Numbered from the stretch's first letter, positions 1 to 10,274 are shown. The stretch is 64,000 bases of DNA from JALYZC01 sp963725645 (GCA_963725645.1 CAVRZD010000006.1:372001-436000); one strand, 5' to 3'. Notes: a model not told the origin generated them from the sequence alone. Numbers and translations: made by a program.

Positions 1-1184
1 AACTCCTGGATCGGGACCTCGTTCATGATCACCTTGAACGTCGCGGTCGACCGCTTGATCGCCGCCTTGAACGTCGCCAGCTGGCGCGACCCGAGCATGG
101 TCCGGCTCGGGCTGTTGATCGCCGCCAGGCAGGCCGGGCTGACCGGCTGGGACAGCGAGGGCACGATCAGGGAGAAATTGGACCGCACGCTCTGCGGGGC
201 CGTTGGGGCGAGGTCGGGCGCCCCGGTCTGCGGGTTGTCGCAGGTGTGGATCGTCGGGCTGCCCGCCTTGGCGCTGCGGAACGAGCGCTCGTCGAGCATG
301 AAGATCTCGAGGTTCTTGCCCCACCGGAACGAGCGGTAGATGCCGTTGCGCGCGCTGTAGGTGACCGGGTTGTACGTGCGGAACGCCGTGACCCCCGGCC
401 CGTACACCTGCGAGCCAGGGATCTGGATCGTCTGGCCGGCGGCGTTCTGGCCCACGAGCGTCTCGAAGCGCCCGAAGTCGTTGATGAACTCGTGGTCGTC
501 CCAGTGGTTGTAGATGGCGGCATTGGTCCGCAGCCGCTGGAGGTTGGTGAGCGCGAGGTTCTGCCGGTACTTCGCCCACTTCTGCGCGACGGTCAGCGCC
601 GGTGCGAACCCGGTGTAGACGCCGTTGACGAAGGTCGCGCCGACCTCGCTGTCGGAGTAGATCGTGTCGCCGAAGTTGAGGTTGAAGTTGTTGTTCTCGC
701 GCGACATCGCCCCGTATACGGCGAAGTTGTGATCGCCCAGTGAGTTGTAGAAGGGCTGGGTCTGCCCACGCGCCCGCTGGGCGTCGGCGTCGCCGGACCA
801 GCCGAACCGGATCGTCGCGTTCTGGTTGGCCGCGGGGGCGGTGCGGAACGTACCCGTGTCGCTGCGCTTCCCGCCCGTGCCGTCGAAGCGGTAGTAGAAC
901 TGCGTGCCCGGCCGCAGGCCGCGCACCGTGATCTGCATCGTGTTGTCGCTCGAGGAGCGGGCGCTGGGCGTCGCCGTGGCGAGGACGTGCCGGAAGCGGC
1001 GGTCGCGCGCGATCCGGGCGACGTAACGGCCGCCGGAGTTGGCGTGCGCCCACAGAATCGCGGACGAGCTCGTGACCTCGGCGGACGACACCCCGTAGGA
1101 GAAGCCCCGGGCGGCCTGCGCCACGGTGGGTGCGGCCAGGGCGACGGCCAAGACTGCTACGACGACGAAGGCTCTACGACGCAT
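1..1184 (-). CDS. PhoD-like alkaline phosphatase/phosphodiesterase, 3' end outside window
   Basis: Reading from the ATG at 1184 on the minus strand gives a secreted metallophosphatase that stays open to the window edge, so the C-terminus is missing. It begins with a signal peptide (RRRAFVVVAVLAVALAAP..AQA). An Fn3-like N-terminal PhoD domain follows. Then come the phosphoesterase signatures WSGDADAQ, GDTIYSD and HWDDHEF, and an RWGKNLEIFMLDERSFR stretch. These match the Ca/Fe-dependent PhoD phosphodiesterases that release phosphate from phosphoesters outside the membrane. About 394 residues are visible. It is transcribed alone and away from the lipoprotein gene. A substrate cannot be assigned. 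Confidence 0.88.
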   Translation of the reverse strand, partial: MRRRAFVVVAVLAVALAAPTVAQAARGFSYGVSSAEVTSSSAILWAHANSGGRYVARIARDRRFRHVLATATPSARSSSDNTMQITVRGLRPGTQFYYRFDGTGGKRSDTGTFRTAPAANQNATIRFGWSGDADAQRARGQTQPFYNSLGDHNFAVYGAMSRENNNFNLNFGDTIYSDSEVGATFVNGVYTGFAPALTVAQKWAKYRQNLALTNLQRLRTNAAIYNHWDDHEFINDFGRFETLVGQNAAGQTIQIPGSQVYGPGVTAFRTYNPVTYSARNGIYRSFRWGKNLEIFMLDERSFRSAKAGSPTIHTCDNPQTGAPDLAPTAPQSVRSNFSLIVPSLSQPVSPACLAAINSPSRTMLGSRQLATFKAAIKRSTATFKVIMNEVPIQE

Positions 1185-1270
1185 GCGACGTTCTCCTCAC
1201 TGTGGACGAGGGCGCCTCCCATGGCGTCAAACACCCTAACGGCTGGAAGGTTGTGGTGCCGGATCCCGGA

Positions 1271-1639
1271 TCAGTCGCCGCAGGTGCTGGGGTGCGCCGC
1301 GCAGTACTGCCGGTAGCGCTCTCCCGGCGTCTGGTTGGAGTTCGACGGCTGCTGGCCCGGGTAGACGCCGCCGCTGCCGTTGCTCCCGTCGCTCGGGGTG
1401 CCGCCGGTGCCGGTGCTGGTGTTCGGCGGGGTGGTGGGCGTGGTATCCGCGCCGCCCCCGGCCGGCGTCGACGTGGCCGGCGTCGTGGTGGTGGTTGTGG
1501 TCGTCGTCGGCGTGGTCTGCGTGGGGGTGCTCTGGACCGTGTTGGCCTTGTCGCTGCCGGAGCTCGAGCCGCCGCACCCGGCGACGAGCAGCGCGACCGC
1601 CAGCGACGCGGCGAGGATCGTCATTCGCATCCGGGGCAT
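1271..1639 (-). CDS. Small Thr/Pro/Gly-rich lipoprotein
   Basis: This is a 122-residue predicted lipoprotein. The signal peptide ends in a lipobox (LLVAGC, Cys about 22). It is followed by a low-complexity linker rich in Thr, Pro, Ser and Gly, including a run of nine Thr. A short C-terminal tail holds two Cys (YCAAHPSTCGD) and resembles a tail I associate with secreted Thermoleophilia proteins. Start codons at 1639, 1630 and 1624 are all possible; the first was used. No enzymatic domain is seen. It is probably anchored to the outer face of the membrane, with unknown function. Confidence 0.7.
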   Translation of the reverse strand: MPRMRMTILAASLAVALLVAGCGGSSSGSDKANTVQSTPTQTTPTTTTTTTTTPATSTPAGGGADTTPTTPPNTSTGTGGTPSDGSNGSGGVYPGQQPSNSNQTPGERYRQYCAAHPSTCGD

Positions 1640-1738
1640 GATAGGCGGGGTCACAGAGGGTTGGCCGGCGCCCGCGGGCGGCGGCCGCTCCCGGGGATTC
1701 CGCTCGGCTGAGCCTCGCGCGCCGGTAGGCTCGCGCTC

Positions 1739-2551
1739 GTGAAGCTCGCCACGTTCGTGCCGCCCGGGTCGGAGGTCGCGCGGGCCGGCGAGGTGCGCGG
1801 CCGCGAGGTCGTGTCGTTCACGGAAGGGACGACCGTGCGCGAGCTGCTCGCCACGGGCGCCGACGCGCCGGCCGACGACGAGCCGTTCCCGCTGGAGGCG
1901 GTGCGGCTGCTCGCCCCGATTCCCGACCCCGGTGCGGTGTACGCGATCGGGCTCAACTACGCGGCCCACGCCGCGGAGACGGGCGGCGAGCCTCCCGAGC
2001 GCCCGATCGTGTTCGTGAAGGTCCGCAACTCCGTGGCCCCGCCCGGCGGTCCGGTGCGCTGCCCCGCGGTCGTGCGCCGGCTCGACTACGAGGGCGAGCT
2101 GACCGCGGTCATCGGTGCGGGCGGCGCGGTCGCCGGCTACGCCGTGGCCGACGACGTCAGCGCGCGCGACCTGCAGGGCCGCGAGCCGCAGTGGACGCGG
2201 GCCAAGGGCGCCGACACGTTCTGTCCCTGGGGTCCGTGGATCACGACCGCGGACGAGGTCGGCGACCCGGGCCGGCTGCGGTTGCGCACGTGGGTCAACG
2301 ACGACCTGCGCCAGGACGCGTCCACGAGCGACCTGATCTTCGGCATCGACGCGCTCGTCGCCTTCCTGGCCGAGACCCACACGCTCTCGCCCGGCGACCT
2401 GATCCTCACCGGCACGCCCGAGGGCGTCGGTGTGGCGATGGACCCGCCGCGGTTCCTCGAGGCCGGCGACGTCGTGCGAATCGAGGTCGAGGGCCTGGGC
2501 TCGATCGAGCACGCCGTCGAGGCGGCCCCGCCGCGACCCGCCGAGCGCTAG
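1739..2551 (+). CDS. Fumarylacetoacetate hydrolase (FAH) family protein
   Basis: The 270-residue protein starts at GTG 1739. It has the FAH C-terminal domain layout: AIGLNYAAHAAE, a VFVKVRNSV loop, the metal-binding DYEGELTAVIG segment, then DDVSARDLQ...KGADTFCPWGPW and LTGTPEGVGV. Such enzymes hydrolyse or isomerise acylpyruvates and catechol meta-cleavage products (fumarylpyruvate, HHDD type) with Mg2+. The exact substrate is not determinable. It ends 4 nt inside the convergent clpP gene, so no intergenic terminator separates them. Confidence 0.9.
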   Translation: MKLATFVPPGSEVARAGEVRGREVVSFTEGTTVRELLATGADAPADDEPFPLEAVRLLAPIPDPGAVYAIGLNYAAHAAETGGEPPERPIVFVKVRNSVAPPGGPVRCPAVVRRLDYEGELTAVIGAGGAVAGYAVADDVSARDLQGREPQWTRAKGADTFCPWGPWITTADEVGDPGRLRLRTWVNDDLRQDASTSDLIFGIDALVAFLAETHTLSPGDLILTGTPEGVGVAMDPPRFLEAGDVVRIEVEGLGSIEHAVEAAPPRPAER

Positions 2552-3129
2552 TGCGCTTCGATCACGCGGTCGATCAGGCCGTAGTCGGCGGCCTCGTCGG
2601 CCTTGAAGAAGCGGTCGCGCTCCAGGTCGGCGTGGATCTCTTCGAGCGACCGGTCGGTGTGGTCGCAGTAGATCTGGTCGATCCGCCCGCGCAGGGCCAG
2701 CACCTCGCGCGCATGGATGTCGATGTCGCTCGCCTGGCCCTCGAAGCCCGCCGAGGGCTGGTGGATCAGGATGCGGCTGTTGGGCAGCGCGAGGCGCTTG
2801 CCCTTCGCGCCGCCGGTCAGCAGCAGTGAGCCCATCGACGCGGCGATCCCGAAGCAGATCGTCGTCACGTCGGGCTTGATGAACTGCATCGTGTCGTAGA
2901 TGGCGAGGCCCGAGTAGACGTCGCCGCCCGGAGAATTGATGTAGATGGAGATGTCCTTCTCGGGGTCCGTCGACTCGAGGTGCAGCAGCTGGGCCACGAT
3001 CAGGTTCGAGACCTGGTCGTCGATCGGCGTGCCGAGGAACACGATCCGCTCGTTGAGCAGCCGCGAGAAGATGTCGTACTCGCGGTCGCCGCGCGAGTTG
3101 TGCTCGATCACGGTGGGCACGAGGGGCAT
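2548..3129 (-). CDS. clpP: ATP-dependent Clp protease proteolytic subunit
   Basis: The 193 residues give a full-length ClpP. The catalytic triad is visible as Ser98 (GIAASMGSL), His123 (ILIHQP) and Asp171 (ERDRFF), at the spacing expected for this family. The NSPGGDVYSGLAIYD strand-helix also fits. ClpP forms the tetradecameric chamber fed by ClpX/ClpC for protein turnover. It stands alone here, with no clpX or tig neighbour, so it may be one of the several ClpP paralogues that actinobacteria usually carry. Its 3' end overlaps the FAH gene by 4 nt. Confidence 0.96.
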   Translation of the reverse strand: MPLVPTVIEHNSRGDREYDIFSRLLNERIVFLGTPIDDQVSNLIVAQLLHLESTDPEKDISIYINSPGGDVYSGLAIYDTMQFIKPDVTTICFGIAASMGSLLLTGGAKGKRLALPNSRILIHQPSAGFEGQASDIDIHAREVLALRGRIDQIYCDHTDRSLEEIHADLERDRFFKADEAADYGLIDRVIEAH

Positions 3130-3183
3130 GGGCGCAGTGTAGTAACGCGGCCGGGGGTGCCTCGCTCGCTAGCCTCGGAGGAG

Positions 3184-3912
3184 ATGTCCGGACCTCCCGC
3201 CCTGTCCCTGCGCGCGCTCACCAAGCGCTACGACGACGGGCTGCTGGCGCTGGACGGGTTCGACCTGGAGGTCCCCGACGGCGAGTTCTTCGGCCTGCTC
3301 GGGCCCAACGGGGCCGGCAAGACGACGCTCATCAGCGCGGTCTGCAACCTGATCCGCATCACGGGCGGGGAGATCGACGTCTTCGGCCACCCGCATCGCA
3401 CGCTGGAGGCGCGGCGCATGATCGGCCTGGCCGAGCAGGACGTGAACCTCGACCGGTTCCTCGACGTCGAGGAGACGCTGGTCTACCACGGCGGCTACTA
3501 CGGCATGTCGCGCGCGGAGGCCCGCCGCCGGGCGGGGGAGATGATGGACGTGTTCGACCTGCGCGCGAAGACCGACACGCGCGCGCCCAAGCTGTCGGGC
3601 GGCATGCGCCGCCGGCTGCTGCTCGCCCGCGCGTTGATGCACGAGCCGCGCCTGGTGATCCTCGACGAGCCGACCGCCGGCGTGGACTTCGAGCTCCGCA
3701 TGGAGCTGTGGCGCTACATCCGCCGGCTGCACGGGGCCGGCACGACGATCCTGCTGACCACGCACTACCTCGAGGAGGCCGAGGAGCTGTGCGAGGACAT
3801 CGCGCTGATCCGCGGTGGGCGCATGATCGCTCGCGACAGCACCGCCGGCCTGCGCGCCGAGTACGGCGGGGACTCGTTGGCCGACGTCTACGTCCGGGCG
3901 ATGGGCACGTGA
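3184..3912 (+). CDS. ABC transporter ATP-binding protein (ABC-2 exporter type)
   Basis: The 242 residues start at ATG 3184. Walker A is GPNGAGKTT, the signature is LSGGMRRRLLLARAL, Walker B is LVILDEPTAGVD, and the H-loop is LLTTHYLEEAEEL. The LDEPTAGVD form and the lack of a substrate-binding gene point to a DrrA/NodI-like drug or polymer exporter ATPase. It overlaps the following esterase gene by 4 nt (GTGA), and the permease follows two genes later. The three are therefore almost certainly one operon. Confidence 0.93.
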   Translation: MSGPPALSLRALTKRYDDGLLALDGFDLEVPDGEFFGLLGPNGAGKTTLISAVCNLIRITGGEIDVFGHPHRTLEARRMIGLAEQDVNLDRFLDVEETLVYHGGYYGMSRAEARRRAGEMMDVFDLRAKTDTRAPKLSGGMRRRLLLARALMHEPRLVILDEPTAGVDFELRMELWRYIRRLHGAGTTILLTTHYLEEAEELCEDIALIRGGRMIARDSTAGLRAEYGGDSLADVYVRAMGT

Positions 3913-4763
3913 CCGGGAGGCGCGGCCTGCTCCTGCTCGCGTTGGTCGTGGGCGTCGCCGGCGTCGTGCTGCCCGCCCGCGGTGCGGCGCCGCACGGTCG
4001 CGTGATCTCGACGAGCATGCGCTCGCGCGCGCTGGGCCGCCGCGAGCGCGTGCTGGTCTACACGCCACCCGGCTACGCCGCGAGCGGCACCCGCCGCTAT
4101 CCCGCGGTGATCCTGCTGCACGGCGTGCCCGGCCGGCCGGAGGAGTTCGTCGGCCACGGCGTCGTCGGCCGCCTCGACCGGCTGATCGCGACGGGTGCGA
4201 TCCCGCCGGTGATCGCCGTGTTCCCCGCCGGCTCGGACCACCCCGAGGACGACAACGAGTGGGCGGACTCCGAGGTGCGCACCGGGGAGCGGTGGGAGAC
4301 CTTCCTCGCGTCTGATCTCGTGCGCTGGGTCGACGGCAGGTTCCGCACGATCGCGCGGCGCGGCGGGCGCGCGATCGGCGGGGACTCGATGGGCGGGTTC
4401 GGCGCGATGAACGTGGCGCTCCACCATCGCGACGAGTTCGCCGCCGTGAGCGCCTGGTCGGGGTACTTCAACGCAAACACCCCGTCGGTGCACCACCCGG
4501 GCTCGCCGGCCTGGCGCGCCTACTCGCCGCAGCTCTACGCCGCGGGCCTGGCCCCGCCGCTGCGCATCCGCCACCCGCACATCTCCTTCTACATCGGCGC
4601 CGGGGACCAGTTCGCGTCGGAGAACATCGCCTTCGACCGTCTGCTCACGCGGCTCGGGGTTCCGCACCGCTTCCATCTCGTGCCGGGCGCCGGGCACGGC
4701 TGGAGCCTGTGGTCCGCCCACGTCGACAGCGAGCTCGAGTTCCTCGCCCGGGGTCTCCACTGA
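3909..4763 (+). CDS. Secreted esterase-family alpha/beta hydrolase (PF00756)
   Basis: The GTG at 3909 overlaps the ABC ATPase stop. The 284-residue product has an N-terminal signal peptide (GLLLLALVVGVAGVVLP) and then an esterase-D/antigen-85-like fold. Markers are VYTPPGYAASG, HGVPGRPEEF, the nucleophile elbow GGDSMGGFGAM (Ser about 160) and a C-terminal GAGHGWSLW that supplies His. The family includes feruloyl esterases and mycolyltransferases. It lies between an ABC ATPase and its permease with overlapping ends, which suggests that its substrate is the exported compound or a product of it. That link is inference. Confidence 0.88.
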   Translation: MTGRRGLLLLALVVGVAGVVLPARGAAPHGRVISTSMRSRALGRRERVLVYTPPGYAASGTRRYPAVILLHGVPGRPEEFVGHGVVGRLDRLIATGAIPPVIAVFPAGSDHPEDDNEWADSEVRTGERWETFLASDLVRWVDGRFRTIARRGGRAIGGDSMGGFGAMNVALHHRDEFAAVSAWSGYFNANTPSVHHPGSPAWRAYSPQLYAAGLAPPLRIRHPHISFYIGAGDQFASENIAFDRLLTRLGVPHRFHLVPGAGHGWSLWSAHVDSELEFLARGLH

Positions 4764-5536
4764 TGCGCTGGGTGCAACGCCGCCGCCCGCTGCTCTGGCT
4801 CACCTCCCGCGAGGTCCTGCGCGTGACAAAGCTGTGGACGCAGACGATCGCCGCGCCGGTCATCGCGTCGTTCCTGTTCATCCTCGTGTTCGGCCTCTCG
4901 CTGGGCGGCCGGATCAAGCAGATCGACGGCTTCTCCTACGACGTGTTCATCGTTCCCGGCCTGATCACAATGGCGATGGTGCAGGCCGCCTACTCGAACA
5001 ACTCGTCATCCGTGTTCCAGGCCCGCTTCGACCGCTACCTGCACGACGTGCTGGCGGCGCCGATGCGCAATTGGGAGGTCAACCTCGGCCTGTCGCTCGG
5101 CGGCGCGGTCCGGGCGCTGGCGATCGCCGTGTCGCTGTTCGCCCTGGCGCTTCCGGTCACCGGCGTCCCGGTGCACCAGCCGCTCGAGCTCGCCCTCGCC
5201 GTGGGACTGGCCCTGGTGCTGTTCTCATCGCTCGGCGTGGTGGTCGGGATCTACGCCGAGACGTTCGACCACCACACGTTCGTCAACAATATCCTGATCC
5301 TGCCGCTGACGTTCCTCGGCGGCGTCTTCTACTCGGTCGATCGCCTGCCCGAGCCCTGGCGCGAGCTCTCCCACGCCAACCCGATCTTCTACCTCGTCAA
5401 CGCCGTGCGCTACGGCTTCCTGGGGACGAGCGACGTCCCAATCGCCCTCGCGCTCGGCGTCACGGCCGCGCTCGCGGCCGGGGCGGTGGCGTGGAGCTCG
5501 TGGCTGTTCGCCACGGGCAAGCGCCTCAAGGCCTGA
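4763..5536 (+). CDS. ABC-2 type transporter permease
   Basis: The 257-residue membrane protein starts at the ATG that overlaps the esterase stop (TGATG). About six hydrophobic segments are visible, with the ABC-2 hallmark order: an N-terminal cytosolic helix, the APVIASFLFILVFG segment, and the conserved LPLTFLGGVFYSVDRLPEPWR...NPIFYLVNAVRYGFLG region. It is the membrane half of the exporter with the ATPase two genes upstream. Its 3' end overlaps the convergent molybdopterin oxidoreductase by 11 nt. Confidence 0.92.
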   Translation: MRWVQRRRPLLWLTSREVLRVTKLWTQTIAAPVIASFLFILVFGLSLGGRIKQIDGFSYDVFIVPGLITMAMVQAAYSNNSSSVFQARFDRYLHDVLAAPMRNWEVNLGLSLGGAVRALAIAVSLFALALPVTGVPVHQPLELALAVGLALVLFSSLGVVVGIYAETFDHHTFVNNILILPLTFLGGVFYSVDRLPEPWRELSHANPIFYLVNAVRYGFLGTSDVPIALALGVTAALAAGAVAWSSWLFATGKRLKA

Positions 5537-6635
5537 CGACCACCGGAACCCGCTGCACCTCGTTGTTGGCGTACCCGCCGAGGTTCCAGGAGGCCTCCAG
5601 CGGCTGCGCGTTGCCCGCGCTGTCGGTCGCCCGGCAGCACAGCTCGTAGGCGCCGGGTCCCGGAGGCTTCCAATCCCACTCCCATGCGCGCCACGCCCAG
5701 GTCGAGCGCCGCGGGCCGATCCGTGCGTCGCCCCAGCTTGCGCCGCCGTCGGCGCTGACCTCGACGCGCTCCACCTCGCCGAAGCCCGACCACGCGCGGC
5801 CGCGCACGGGGCACGGCCCCGGCCCCAGCGTGCGCTCGCGGGTTGCGAAGTCGGGAATCCCCGGGGGCACCATCAGTGACCGCGGCAGCATGCGGGAGAC
5901 CGGCTCGCCCGGCTCGTCCGGCATCTGCCGCAGGCGATAGCCGCGCGCCTGCTGGTAGCCCTCGAACGGCGCGTCGAGTGCGGTGATGCGCTCGAGCCAC
6001 TTCACGCTCGTCATCCCGTACCAGCCGGGCACGACCAACCGCAGCGGAAAGCCATGCTGGGGCGGAAGCGGGCGGCCGTTCATCGCGTAGCCCAGCAGCA
6101 CCTCGCCGCGGAGCGCATCCGCGAGCGGCAGGCTGCGCTCGAACTGCTGCTCCTCATCACCCTCGACACCGCGGTCGAGCCCGCGGAAGAGCACCTCGGG
6201 CGCGCCCTCGTCCACCTCCGCCTCCTCGAGCAGCGAGCGCAGCGGCGTGCCGGTCCACTCGGCGGTGCCCACCGCCTCCAGCAGCCACGGCTGGCTCACC
6301 GGGCGGGGCGAGAGCCGGCCACGGCCGTTCCCGGCGCATTCCAGCGTCACCTCGAGCGTCACCGCGGGCCGGGAGCGCAGATCGTCGAGCGACAGCGACA
6401 GCTGCCGGCCCACCCGGCCGTCCACGCGCAGGCGCCAGGTCGCGGGATCGACCACCGGAATGTCGTAGTGGACCAGCAGGTAGTGCAGCCCGGTGGGCGT
6501 GATGTCGTAGGCCAGCGCCTCAAGCGGCAGACCGTGATTCCGCGTGGCCAGCCGCAGCTCGGCAGCCGTGATCTGCTCCGACGCCTCGACGCCGGGAAGC
6601 GCGGCGCGCGTTGCGCGCTGGTCGATGGCCGACAC
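5526..6635 (-). CDS. Sulfite-oxidase-fold molybdopterin oxidoreductase
   Basis: The 369-residue protein has the SUOX molybdopterin-binding domain. The molybdenum-ligating Cys lies in VTLECAGNGRG (about Cys100), followed by GTPLRSLLEEA and YAMNGRPLPPQHGFPLRLVVPGWYGMTSVKWL. A Mo-co dimerisation domain with an Ig fold (VEVSADGGASW) completes it. No Tat signal or heme domain is visible, so it is probably a cytosolic sulfite oxidase/YedY-like enzyme with an unknown acceptor. The start is the GTG at 6635, chosen because the divergent pgsA begins 26 nt away. Longer open frame upstream would run antisense through pgsA. Confidence 0.9.
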   Translation of the reverse strand: MSAIDQRATRAALPGVEASEQITAAELRLATRNHGLPLEALAYDITPTGLHYLLVHYDIPVVDPATWRLRVDGRVGRQLSLSLDDLRSRPAVTLEVTLECAGNGRGRLSPRPVSQPWLLEAVGTAEWTGTPLRSLLEEAEVDEGAPEVLFRGLDRGVEGDEEQQFERSLPLADALRGEVLLGYAMNGRPLPPQHGFPLRLVVPGWYGMTSVKWLERITALDAPFEGYQQARGYRLRQMPDEPGEPVSRMLPRSLMVPPGIPDFATRERTLGPGPCPVRGRAWSGFGEVERVEVSADGGASWGDARIGPRRSTWAWRAWEWDWKPPGPGAYELCCRATDSAGNAQPLEASWNLGGYANNEVQRVPVVVRP

Positions 6636-6660
6636 GTCGCCCGGACGGTACTCTCGGCGC

Positions 6661-7236
6661 GTGTTCCCCGTCAACGTGCCCAACGTCCTCACGGTCCTGC
6701 GCATCCTGCTCGTGCCGGTGCTCGTCGTCGCGCTACTGGACCAGACGCCGAACGGGGACCTCCTCGCAGCGATCGTGTTCGCGGTCGCCTCGATGACCGA
6801 TGCCGTCGACGGCTGGCTGGCGCGCCGGCGCCAGTCGATCACCACGTTCGGCAAGCTGATGGACCCGCTGGCGGACAAGCTGCTCGTCATCGGCGCGCTC
6901 CTCGCGCTCGTGTCGCTCGGTCGCGTCGCGGCGTGGGTGGCGATGGTGATCATCGCCCGCGAGTTTGCGGTCACGCTGCTGCGGATGACGGCCAGCCAGG
7001 CCGGCGTGGTGACTCCAGCGCGGGCGCTGGGCAAGGTGAAGACCGTGATGCAGGTGGGAATGGTGTTCGCCCTGATCCTCGTCCACGGCTCCCCGGTGTG
7101 GCTGGACGCGCTGGTCTACGCGACCGTGGCCGTCACCGTGCTGTCGGGCGTCGACTACTTCTTCGGCCTGCGCCGACAGCTCGCCGAGACGCGCACGCGC
7201 CGCGACAACGGCGGGCTACGCCCGCCCAGCCTCTAG
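6661..7236 (+). CDS. pgsA: CDP-diacylglycerol-glycerol-3-phosphate 3-phosphatidyltransferase
   Basis: The 191-residue integral membrane enzyme makes phosphatidylglycerol phosphate, the committed step to PG and cardiolipin. The CDP-alcohol phosphotransferase motif is complete: DAVDGWLARR followed by FGKLMDPLADK, matching D-G-x2-A-R-x8-G-x3-D-x3-D. About five hydrophobic helices surround it. The GTG start at 6661 gives the canonical NVPNVLTVLRILLVP first helix. No ribosome-binding site is obvious, so it may be leaderless. The 3' end overlaps convergent folE2 by 21 nt. Confidence 0.93.
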   Translation: MFPVNVPNVLTVLRILLVPVLVVALLDQTPNGDLLAAIVFAVASMTDAVDGWLARRRQSITTFGKLMDPLADKLLVIGALLALVSLGRVAAWVAMVIIAREFAVTLLRMTASQAGVVTPARALGKVKTVMQVGMVFALILVHGSPVWLDALVYATVAVTVLSGVDYFFGLRRQLAETRTRRDNGGLRPPSL

Positions 7237-8232
7237 AACGTCGCCGTCGAGCCACGCGCGCAGCGCGGTGTGGCGGGCGCCGTGCGCACCGGTGGCGATC
7301 TCGTGGCGCACCTCGCCGAGGGTGCCGAAGCGCTCCGCGACCACGTTGTGCTGGTGGATCGTCTCGAGGTTCTCCTGGCGCGCCGACACGTACGCCGCGT
7401 CCGCCAGATCGGGGAAGGTGGACACCACGCCGCCGATCATCTCGCGCACGCAGTCCTCGACGAAGCGCGGGCGCCGGTGCGCCTTCTCGACCACCGCCGC
7501 CTCGTCCGTCCGCTTCATCAGCTCGTAGATCTCCGAGGACATGGAGCCCTCCACGATGCGCAGCAGCACGAGCGCGTCGATCTCGTCGTCGCAGGCCTCG
7601 GTGCAGCCGATGTGCAGCGTGCCGAGCCCCCGCTGGTTGTGGGTCGCGACCGGGACGTGCTCGAACACGCGCTCGATCTCGTCGTCGCTGAAGCCGTCGG
7701 CGGCAAGCCGCTCGCGGGACGCGCCCTCCACGAGCCCCTGCGCGCACGGGCACGCCGTGATGCCCTGCGCGGCGACCCCGACAAGGCGCCGTGTGCCTCG
7801 CTCGGAGGCCACGGCCGAGCCGAAGAGCGTGTAGATCTCCTGAGTCGTGATGCCCGACTCCGGTGCGGGCTTGTGCTCGGGGAAGCGGGCGGCCAGCGTG
7901 ACCTCGGCCCGGCGGGCGCCCTGGCGCTCGCGCACGAGCTCCGCCACGTGCTCGGCGAGCGTCTCCGCGCGGAACGTCGCCTCGCCCAGGATCACCTCGC
8001 CGATCGCGTCGTTGACGACCTCCTCGAAGCGCGACATGTGGGCGCCCTTCTGCGCGGGGCCGAGGTCGACGTAGCACTCCAGCCGCGCGTGGAAGAGCTG
8101 CTCGCTGCTGTTCTGGCGGATGCGGATGACCTTCTCGACCCCGGTCACGCCGACGCGGGAGAGCGAGACCTCCACCGATGGGCGCTGGGACTGGACGTCG
8201 GGCGCCGAGATCACGACGGGCGGATCGGCCAT
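7216..8232 (-). CDS. folE2: GTP cyclohydrolase IB (FolE2/MptA family)
   Basis: The 338 residues, from ATG 8232, belong to the metal-promiscuous type IB GTP cyclohydrolase, which makes dihydroneopterin triphosphate for folate. Recognisable blocks are DVQSQRPSVEVSLSRVGVTGVEK near the N-terminus, the GITACPCAQ metal-site Cys motif, and THNQRG. A longer start at 8295 adds residues not typical of the family. Many bacteria use FolE2 instead of FolE1 under zinc limitation. No Zur box was recognised here. Confidence 0.93.
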   Translation of the reverse strand: MADPPVVISAPDVQSQRPSVEVSLSRVGVTGVEKVIRIRQNSSEQLFHARLECYVDLGPAQKGAHMSRFEEVVNDAIGEVILGEATFRAETLAEHVAELVRERQGARRAEVTLAARFPEHKPAPESGITTQEIYTLFGSAVASERGTRRLVGVAAQGITACPCAQGLVEGASRERLAADGFSDDEIERVFEHVPVATHNQRGLGTLHIGCTEACDDEIDALVLLRIVEGSMSSEIYELMKRTDEAAVVEKAHRRPRFVEDCVREMIGGVVSTFPDLADAAYVSARQENLETIHQHNVVAERFGTLGEVRHEIATGAHGARHTALRAWLDGDVLEAGRA

Positions 8233-8467
8233 GGAAAAACTAGGGTAGCGACCCCGGGGCGGGGGCTCGGGCCGGCGCGGTTTTTCTGCTATCACTCACG
8301 AAGGTCGGCTGGAAGCCACCCCGCCAACGGTGAGGGATCACAACGGCTCAGCCCCATCGCGACCTCCGTCGCGGACGCAGTGGAGGAGGACATAGCTTCA
8401 CAGAGGGGGGCGCCCGCCCCGTGAAGGTCGGCGCCCCGAAGCCGCGTCGCAAACAAAGGTGGGCTGC

Positions 8468-9625
<1,158 letters not shown>

Positions 9626-9638
9626 CCGCGGCGGATCG

Positions 9639-10274
9639 TCAGGACTTCGAGCGCTCGGGCTTGGCCGGCGCCTTGGCCGAACGGGCGCGCTCGCGCGGGC
9701 GCCGCTCGCCCCTGGGGGCGAGGGCGTCGAGCAGGTCCGCGGACTCGGCCGGACGGTGCGAGCCGACCGTGGTGCCGAGCTCCTTGCCGAGGCGCTCGAG
9801 GTCGGCCAGCACTCGGTCGCGAAGCGCCTCCAGCTCGGTGATCGCCTCCTCGAGCGAGGCGCGCCGGCGCTGGCCCTCCTCGACCGTGGCGCGGGCCTTC
9901 GACGTGGCCGCGGCGAGCTTCTCCTCGGTCTCGCGCTGCGCGTTCTCGCGCAGCTGGTTGGCGTAGGCCTCGGCGGCCTGGCGCGTCTTCTGGGCGGCCG
10001 CGTCGGCGCGCTCGGTCAGCTCGGCCACCTCGCGCTCGGCGGTCTTGCGCAGCTCCTCGGCCTCCTTCTCGGTGGTCATGAGGATGTTGGCCGTCGAGCG
10101 CCCGACCATCTCGAGCTTGCGCTTGACAGCGAACGAGCCGACCTCCTCCGCCGCACGGGACTCCAGCCACTCCGCCAGCTCGAGCATGAAGTTGTCCACC
10201 TCGCGCTGGTCGTAGCCGCGGCGGGCCACGGGGAACTGGGGATTGCGGATGCGGTCGATGTGGCGCTGATCCAC
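9639..10274 (-). CDS. DivIVA-domain coiled-coil protein
   Basis: The 211 residues start at GTG 10274 with a GGGAGA site just upstream. The N-terminus (IRNPQFPVARRGYDQREVDNFM) is the DivIVA/Wag31 membrane-curvature motif. A long Ala/Glu/Arg-rich coiled coil covers roughly residues 60-175, and a basic tail follows. Members mark poles and septa and recruit cell-wall machinery in actinobacteria. It stands alone, facing the sigma gene; no dcw cluster is nearby, so it may be a secondary DivIVA-like protein rather than the main Wag31. Confidence 0.82.
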   Translation of the reverse strand: MDQRHIDRIRNPQFPVARRGYDQREVDNFMLELAEWLESRAAEEVGSFAVKRKLEMVGRSTANILMTTEKEAEELRKTAEREVAELTERADAAAQKTRQAAEAYANQLRENAQRETEEKLAAATSKARATVEEGQRRRASLEEAITELEALRDRVLADLERLGKELGTTVGSHRPAESADLLDALAPRGERRPRERARSAKAPAKPERSKS

